DNA of 19,993 bases. Source: Candidatus Aegiribacteria sp. Its GTDB lineage: Bacteria > Fermentibacterota > Fermentibacteria > Fermentibacterales > JCC-6. Each line of letters begins with the position of its first letter. The stretch's first letter is position 1. The translations under genes were made by a program, and so were the position numbers. Positions 15,390 to 19,993 of this stretch are shown one piece after another. Under the pieces are notes generated by a model that ran no database searches, was not told the origin of the DNA, and was given only the letters and a program-made list of their open reading frames with translations. The DNA is taken from assembly GCA_030638185.1 (NCBI GenBank), contig DAOWFD010000014.1, positions 1-19,993 on the forward strand. Reading direction: 5' to 3'.

Positions 15390-15571
15390 GTTCAATAGTA
15401 TATTTTTATAGCTCAGGTTAATTTGAACAAGATGTGTTTTATAACGTAATTGATTTATAAATACTTCATTAGAAAGATTTTAGTATTTTATAATTTTCCA
15501 ATAGCAGATAAATAGGATAAGACTGTTCAAGGATTACTTTTATTTACTTTGACAATCACTCGTCAATCTGG

Positions 15572-16891
15572 TCAGATATACCCCAGGTCTTCGAGGGCTC
15601 GTGTTGATGAGCTGTCGAGGTCATGAACACCGGGGGGGTCCCAAAGCATAGGGGTTGCCCGGTAGTAATCAAGGAGTTCAGTCATCAGAGAATCGGACTC
15701 AAGGGGCGCCTGCTCGTGTGGATCGTTCAGCAGGTCGAACATGTAATAACTGTCTATACCGACCTTCCTTGTGACAAGTCCCTTCATCCTTCCATACACA
15801 ACCGCTGCAAGAGGAGTTTCCCCGAACATCTGGCCTCTGTACGATAGCTGACTTGAAGGGATTGCTCTGGGATTGCGGCCATCAGAGCTGAAAAGATCTA
15901 CACCCTCAAAATGAAATGTATCCTCAATCGAGCAGATGGATATGAGGGTCGGAAGAATATCGAACAGGGCGGCAGTCTCTGTAATTACTTCTCCGGATGG
16001 TATACCCGGGCCTGATACCATAAGGGGAACATGTACGAGTTCCTGATACAAATGCCCCCCATGCCCTACCCATCCCCACTCAAGGAATTCCTCTCCGTGA
16101 TCAGCGGTAACCATGATGATTGTATTGTCTTCGTAACCACGAAAACGAAGTTCACTGAAGAGCCGTCCAAGTTGAGTGTCCACCCAGGTTATACCGCCAT
16201 CGTAACGGGACAGGAAATGCTCAAGGTGTTCAGGATGTGCGATCCAGCCACTTTCAGTGATTTCCCAGTAGGAAACCTCCAGTGTATCGTCGGGAAAGTA
16301 AAGCTTATCGTAAGGTGAAGGCGGGTCGTAAGGCTCATGAACATCGAAGAAATGAAGAACTGCCAGAAATGGTCTTTCATCGCTGCCCGATTCAAGCCAC
16401 CGAAGAAATTCATCAACGCTAATCGCTGCCCTTCTTGCTCCCAAGTCGTCGCAGGAGTAATAATCAAATCCTCTGGCAAAGCCATGATTCTCGTTGAGGA
16501 GAACCACGTTGAAGATTCCGCAGGTCCTGTATCCGGCATCACTGAATATGGTTGGAATAACGGGGACTTCACTGTGCAGACGGTGATCCCCATCCAGTCT
16601 TCTTCCGCTTCCATGCTGCCTTGCGTTGAGTCCGGTGAAAATTGAAGCAGTTGAAGGAAGGGTCCAGGGAGCCTGTGCCTGGCAGTTCTCCCATCTTGTT
16701 CCAGTCGCAGCAAGGCTGTCCAGTGACGGAGAAATCTCCCGTTGGTAGCCGTAGCAGCTTAAATGGTCAGCCCTCAGGGTATCTATGATTATCAGTATTA
16801 CATTCGGCCTGCCTATGGATGTGGATGCTTTTCCGCATGACAAGGTCAGAATAAGTGCGAATGAAAATACAGTTGAAAGAATTCTCTGCAT
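15572..16891 (-). CDS. Sulfatase-superfamily lipoprotein with Thr at the nucleophile position
   Basis: A 439-residue alkaline phosphatase/sulfatase superfamily hydrolase, probably a lipoprotein (C19 in LTLSCGK). Core landmarks are VILIIIDTLRADHLSCYGY (metal-site aspartates D37 and D42), PWTLPSTASIFTG, HFFDVHEPYDPP, TADHGEEF (D263, H264) and GHGGH (276, 279). Classical sulfatases have C/S-x-P-S-R, where Cys or Ser becomes formylglycine; here the position is T77 in TLPST, so a formylglycine enzyme is unlikely and Thr may act directly, as in LtaS-type or phosphoethanolamine transferases. AGGTGA lies 10 bp before ATG 16891. It follows the AlkD remnant by 3 bp, last in the minus-strand operon. A G7 run (15632-15638) lies near its C-terminus. 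The substrate is unknown. Confidence 0.87.
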   Translation of the reverse strand: MQRILSTVFSFALILTLSCGKASTSIGRPNVILIIIDTLRADHLSCYGYQREISPSLDSLAATGTRWENCQAQAPWTLPSTASIFTGLNARQHGSGRRLDGDHRLHSEVPVIPTIFSDAGYRTCGIFNVVLLNENHGFARGFDYYSCDDLGARRAAISVDEFLRWLESGSDERPFLAVLHFFDVHEPYDPPSPYDKLYFPDDTLEVSYWEITESGWIAHPEHLEHFLSRYDGGITWVDTQLGRLFSELRFRGYEDNTIIMVTADHGEEFLEWGWVGHGGHLYQELVHVPLMVSGPGIPSGEVITETAALFDILPTLISICSIEDTFHFEGVDLFSSDGRNPRAIPSSQLSYRGQMFGETPLAAVVYGRMKGLVTRKVGIDSYYMFDLLNDPHEQAPLESDSLMTELLDYYRATPMLWDPPGVHDLDSSSTRALEDLGYI

Positions 16892-16894
16892 TTT

Positions 16895-17279
16895 TCAGAT
16901 TTCACCTTTCAGGTATTTCTGCCGTTTCTCTTCGGGGAATTTCTCTATGGCGTATCTGAGCATTGTTCTGGGCATTTCTCTGTAGTGCTCCCTCAGAAAC
17001 TTCTCCTCGGTTTCAAGGTTCCTCTTGCCAACTTCCCGCAGCATCCACCCAACGGCCTTATGAATCAGATCATGATTATCTATAATGAGCTTTTCAGATA
17101 TAGCAAGTGTATCGCTGAAATCGTTCTTTCTGATGAAGTGCTGGGTGGATAATATAGCTATCCGTTTCTTCCACAGATCATCCGATTCCGGTCTTGAAGA
17201 ACCTCTGATGAACTCTGGCTCTTTCCGGCTCTGCCAGTTCTCTTAGCTCGCGGGAGATTTCAACTATTGCATTAGACAT
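16895..17279 (-). pseudogene. AlkD-type DNA alkylation repair glycosylase, internally deleted
   Basis: The first 33 codons (ATG 17279, GGAG 7 bp upstream) read as the start of an AlkD-like protein, ending ...VHQRFFKTGIG and then TGA at about 17171-17173. A different frame of the same stretch continues RPESDDLWKKRIAILSTQHF, then the hallmark DLIHKAVGWMLREVGK and MPRTMLRYAIEKFPEEKR, to a TGA at 16895. Together about 130 codons remain of a family usually near 230, so about 100 codons are missing and the frame is broken at the seam. The retained Arg in LWKKR matches the DNA-contact Arg of AlkD, but the segment carrying the catalytic Trp and Asp is gone. The start overlaps the end of the YcaQ-like gene, showing it once belonged to that operon. 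It is almost certainly inactive. Confidence 0.85.
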
Positions 17280-18570
17280 CTGCATTCTCCAGTTCCATAT
17301 TCTTCAGAAGCCTTTTCAAAGGAGTAATGATTTTCCGGGGCTTCACATCCTTAAGCTCAATTCTACCGCAGTTGTTGAATACAGCAAAATCAGCAAGCTT
17401 CCCTGCTAAAACTGGAAGAAGTTCTTCCCATTCATCGAAGCCTTTTTCGAACTGAAGGCTGTGGAGTGTTAGGACTTCCTTCTTTCTATCAGCCCTGGGG
17501 TCCACCCTGCCGATAAATTCGGTTCCCCACAGAACAGGTAGAACGAAATACCCGTACCGCCTCTTTGCCCGGGGGGTGTAACATTCAAGTGCATAGTCGA
17601 AATTGAAGAATCTTCTCATCCGGTCACGCTGAATAATGAGATTATCAAAGGGTGAAAGAATATGTACATTTCGAAAATTCCCGCTGTCCGAGGGAACGTT
17701 TTCCAGTAAATCCGGAAGCGCGTAATATCCATGATTCCCATCTACATTGATTGAGACGACCTCTTCCTCTTCCTGCAGGCTTTCGGCGGCTCTTTCGATT
17801 ATTTCCCTGCCGGCTGCATGGATGTGTTTGACGATATCATTCATGGCTGCAATGCCCTGCGACCTTAGAGCCCTTCGGACAAGAAAACGCCCCAGTTCAT
17901 CCTTTTGGGGCATTGAGGTATCGGTACCATCAGGCAGTACCCTCTCGGTAAGGTCATAGATCCGCTGAAATTTGTCCCTGCGGGTAACCATCAGATCACC
18001 TCTCCAGAAGAGAAGCTCAAGGGCAGTTTTAGCCGGTTTCCAGTCCCACCACTGTCCCCGCTTCGTTTCAGGGTTGGATTTAAAATCCCTTGACCCCAGC
18101 GGTCCTTCTTTCCGTATTCGCTCAAGGATTCCATCCATCAGGTGTCCGCATTTCTTCAGTCTCTCTTTGGACCATTTGTCCTTGGGATCGCGAAAGTTCT
18201 TCATCCGGTAGGTGTAATATCTGTAGTCGCGCATTGGAAGATAGGATGCCGAATGACCCCAGTACTCAAATATCTTTCTGTCCACTGCCTGCAGCTGATG
18301 GAGCATGTCAGGATGATACCCGCTGTATCTGGTCCAGAGGGTATGGTGATGCGCCCTCTGTACAACCGAGATAGTGTCTATCTGAATGTAGCCGAGTTTC
18401 TCAATAATGCTGGCTGTTCTATGCTTCCCGGTGGAGGTTTCGCAGTTATCGAACAGCATCTGCGAATCCAGAATCAGCCTTCTCGCCTTATCTGCGCTGA
18501 GGTTCATCATGCCATTCAATGAAAACTTACAGGAAAGCTGCCTGTTCCATCGAAACAAGGAAGCCTGCAT
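17272..18570 (-). CDS. ycaQ: YcaQ-type DNA glycosylase (HTH_42 winged-helix family)
   Basis: A 432-residue cytoplasmic protein of the YcaQ/AlkZ family, DNA glycosylases that remove bulky alkyl lesions and unhook interstrand crosslinks. The catalytic QxD motif is present as GYIQIDTIS (Q63, D65), as in YcaQ; AlkZ has QxQ. Other family landmarks are RAHHHTLWTR, EYWGHSASYLP, LLFWRGDLMVTRR, ILSPFDNLIIQRDR, RYGYFVLPVLWG and GRVDPRADRK. The true start may be MMNLSADKARRL (ATG 18510 or 18507), where homology usually begins; ATG 18570 adds about 20 residues with no family match, but neither has a strong ribosome site. It lies 15 bp after the propeller lipoprotein gene and overlaps the AlkD remnant by 8 bp. 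Homologue assignment is confident; the exact lesion is not. Confidence 0.88.
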   Translation of the reverse strand: MQASLFRWNRQLSCKFSLNGMMNLSADKARRLILDSQMLFDNCETSTGKHRTASIIEKLGYIQIDTISVVQRAHHHTLWTRYSGYHPDMLHQLQAVDRKIFEYWGHSASYLPMRDYRYYTYRMKNFRDPKDKWSKERLKKCGHLMDGILERIRKEGPLGSRDFKSNPETKRGQWWDWKPAKTALELLFWRGDLMVTRRDKFQRIYDLTERVLPDGTDTSMPQKDELGRFLVRRALRSQGIAAMNDIVKHIHAAGREIIERAAESLQEEEEVVSINVDGNHGYYALPDLLENVPSDSGNFRNVHILSPFDNLIIQRDRMRRFFNFDYALECYTPRAKRRYGYFVLPVLWGTEFIGRVDPRADRKKEVLTLHSLQFEKGFDEWEELLPVLAGKLADFAVFNNCGRIELKDVKPRKIITPLKRLLKNMELENADV

Positions 18571-18585
18571 ACAGTGATTCTACAC

Positions 18586-19560
18586 CTACTTCTCAAGGCT
18601 TATGATTTTATCAAGGTTTGAGCCGAGCAGTGCCCGGTTGCCATTCGGATTTATGGCTATATCGTATACTGTTCCATAACCGGATGTTGTAGCTTCCACA
18701 TCGTTATTCTGAGTATTTATTACCGAGACTCCGCTGCTCTTGTGAGCCACGAAAAGGTAATGGTCATCAGGGGTGACCGCGACTGCGATCGCTGGACTGG
18801 ATATTTGATAGGTGGAATAACGCTGACCTGTTCCAGTATCTATTCCCCATATCTCACTAAGTGAATCAGTGGCTGCGTAGACCAGATTGCCCGATCCGGC
18901 GTACAGATCGTTTATTCCACCGGGAACTGCACATTCAGCTACTACGGTGCTGAGATCTCCGGTGGAAATTTTCTTAATGACATTGTCATAACCGTCAGCT
19001 ACAAAAATAGCGGATCCATCTGCAGTAATAGCGGCCGCTACGGGGTTCTGCAGTCCAGCTACGGAATCCACCGCTGTCACATCCCACGACTGCGAGTTGA
19101 TGGTAATAATAGTCCCGTTTGCTCCAACGGAATAAAGGTGCCAGCTTCCACCGACGGGTTCCGTCAGAATGAATCTGCCGTAGGAACTGAGAGCAACAGG
19201 GCTGTGCACCATGTAGGTGTTGTTACTTACGTAAAAGAGGAGATTGCCGCAGAGTGCAAGGGCATACCCCCCCTCGGCAGTTGCTCCTACATCTTCAACC
19301 GGATACCCCTCGAGGTACACCCGGGCAAGGCAGTAGCCGTTTTCGTAATCTACGAAGTAGAGGCTGTCCACCGCTGCAATTCCATCTTCACCCTCCTTAA
19401 GATAGCAGCAGCTGAGTGGAATACCGGGAACAGTTATGTCCTGAAGAAAATAAAATGGAAAATTGGCTGATATGACCGGGCTTGTAATCCCGCAGCCAGT
19501 TCCTGACAAAACCATAACCGCAGCAACGAAAACTGAGATCAATACTACTGTTTTTTTCAT
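18586..19560 (-). CDS. Beta-propeller lipoprotein of unknown function
   Basis: A 324-residue lipoprotein with lipobox SGTGC (C23). The mature part carries six or seven WD/YVTN-like strands, such as ITADGSAIFVADGYDNVIKKI, VTPDDHYLFVAHKSSGVSVI and INPNGNRALLGSNLDKIISL, more diverged than the YVTN repeats elsewhere in the window. ATG 19560 is chosen over ATG 19566 because AGGAG (19568-19572) is 7 bp from the former and only 1 bp from the latter. It starts 2 bp after the DUF72 stop and ends 15 bp before the YcaQ-type gene, so it is part of one operon although its surface location has no obvious link to DNA repair. The ligand is unknown. Confidence 0.85.
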   Translation of the reverse strand: MKKTVVLISVFVAAVMVLSGTGCGITSPVISANFPFYFLQDITVPGIPLSCCYLKEGEDGIAAVDSLYFVDYENGYCLARVYLEGYPVEDVGATAEGGYALALCGNLLFYVSNNTYMVHSPVALSSYGRFILTEPVGGSWHLYSVGANGTIITINSQSWDVTAVDSVAGLQNPVAAAITADGSAIFVADGYDNVIKKISTGDLSTVVAECAVPGGINDLYAGSGNLVYAATDSLSEIWGIDTGTGQRYSTYQISSPAIAVAVTPDDHYLFVAHKSSGVSVINTQNNDVEATTSGYGTVYDIAINPNGNRALLGSNLDKIISLEK

Positions 19561-19562
19561 AA

Positions 19563-19993
19563 TCATTCTCCTGTGAACAGTTCTTTCATTCTAATTGCAT
19601 CCCTGACGGCCTGTCCGAAATGGCAATTGTTGAACATTACGAATATTTTTCCTGATTCCGCACCTAACCAGTTTATAGCAGGCAGCCAGGCCTGAAGTTC
19701 CTCATCACTATAAGTATAATCATACCGGAGCGCACCGCCGTTCCACCACCGGGAGGTATTCCTTCCATGAAACCTTACATATCCGAAGGGTTTCCCGCCT
19801 ATGGCAAGAGGAGGCGGAAGATGGGGAAGCCTGGGCAGATCAACCGAAACGAGGGCCATCCCGGCGCCGCTTATCCTGTCAAGAATGTCCTTCCGGTACC
19901 ATTCATCGTATCTGAATTCCACGGCGAGCGGCACTTCACCTGTTTTCCTGTTGAGTTCTTCTACGTAGCGTACACTCGATTCCGAAGGTTTGA
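19563..19993 (-). CDS. DUF72 (YecE-like) protein, C-terminal part (5' end outside window)
   Basis: This is the last 142 or so codons of a DUF72 protein, a TIM-barrel-like family of unknown biochemical role. Landmarks are PLAVEFRYDEWY, GYVRFHGRNTSRWW, RYDYTYSDEELQAW and FVMFNNCHFGQAVRDA, which is the characteristic end of the family. The frame is open to the window edge, so the GTG at 19934 is internal. Its TGA is 2 bp before the next ATG, and the ribosome site of that gene lies inside this one, indicating coupling. It is the most upstream visible gene of the minus-strand operon. Family is clear; function is not. Confidence 0.87.
   Translation of the reverse strand, partial: KPSESSVRYVEELNRKTGEVPLAVEFRYDEWYRKDILDRISGAGMALVSVDLPRLPHLPPPLAIGGKPFGYVRFHGRNTSRWWNGGALRYDYTYSDEELQAWLPAINWLGAESGKIFVMFNNCHFGQAVRDAIRMKELFTGE

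Larger units (their letters stand above)
15242..15571. other. AT-rich 330-bp gap upstream of the surface-protein block
   Basis: No convincing gene is seen on either strand. The gap is clearly more AT-rich than its surroundings and should hold the promoter for the minus-strand surface gene, plus the end of the sulfatase transcript. On the minus strand TTGATA and TATTTA are spaced 17 bp apart just upstream of the gene, a weak promoter match only. Two perfect inverted repeats lie centrally (listed separately). No hairpin followed by a T run was found. Confidence 0.5.

Noticed and set aside
15545..15568. TTGAC/GTCAA repeat just after the sulfatase stop, considered as a terminator
   Set aside because: The 5-bp stem with an 8-nt loop is not followed by a T run on the minus strand.
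15632..15638. G7 run in the sulfatase-like gene as a contingency tract
   Set aside because: It falls within the last 20-odd codons, is a single tract with no partner, and encodes an ordinary Pro-Pro-Gly turn; too little to claim variation.

Overview
The window looks like a chromosomal segment of an uncultivated bacterium of the FCB group (Bacteroidetes/Chlorobi-like, or candidate phyla such as Fermentibacteria, Latescibacteria or WOR-3). The evidence is a surface protein with a type IX-like C-terminal sorting domain, many lipoproteins built from beta-propeller and FN3 modules, and moderate GC. No phylogenetic marker is present, so this placement is inference. I see no tRNA, rRNA, CRISPR array, transposase or phage gene.

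Left arm, plus strand (1-6683). The end of a prepilin peptidase gene is followed one base later by a Nudix hydrolase. After a gap holding good promoter candidates comes a tight four-gene operon. Gene 1 is a single-pass membrane protein with a cytoplasmic TIR domain and an extracytoplasmic propeller plus jelly-roll ectodomain. Genes 2 and 3 are secreted paralogues of that jelly roll. Gene 4 is a cytoplasmic protein with a TRAFs-binding/TPR-like region, a SLOG domain and a class III cyclase domain that has lost its catalytic residues. TIR and SLOG are the signal-maker and signal-sensor domains of Thoeris defence systems. The operon reads as an outside-in, possibly nucleotide-based signalling or immune system, and is the most interesting part of the window.

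Middle, minus strand (15241 down to 6688). Four exported proteins: a 649-residue surface protein with a type IX-like sorting domain, an FN3 lipoprotein, a seven-bladed YVTN propeller lipoprotein, and a 1414-residue lipoprotein combining an unnamed N-terminal domain, three FN3 modules, a YVTN propeller and a seven-repeat RCC1-like propeller. The same modules recur across three neighbouring genes. One FN3 module is a recent 432-bp tandem duplication, and homopolymeric C tracts lie at domain linkers. An AT-rich gap of about 330 bp with two perfect inverted repeats precedes the block.

Right arm, minus strand (19993 down to 15572). A tightly packed probable operon holds a partial DUF72 protein, a propeller lipoprotein, a YcaQ-type DNA glycosylase, an AlkD-type glycosylase wrecked by an internal deletion, and a sulfatase-superfamily lipoprotein with threonine at the nucleophile position. 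The two adjacent glycosylase genes suggest a former alkylation or crosslink repair unit, half of it now decayed.
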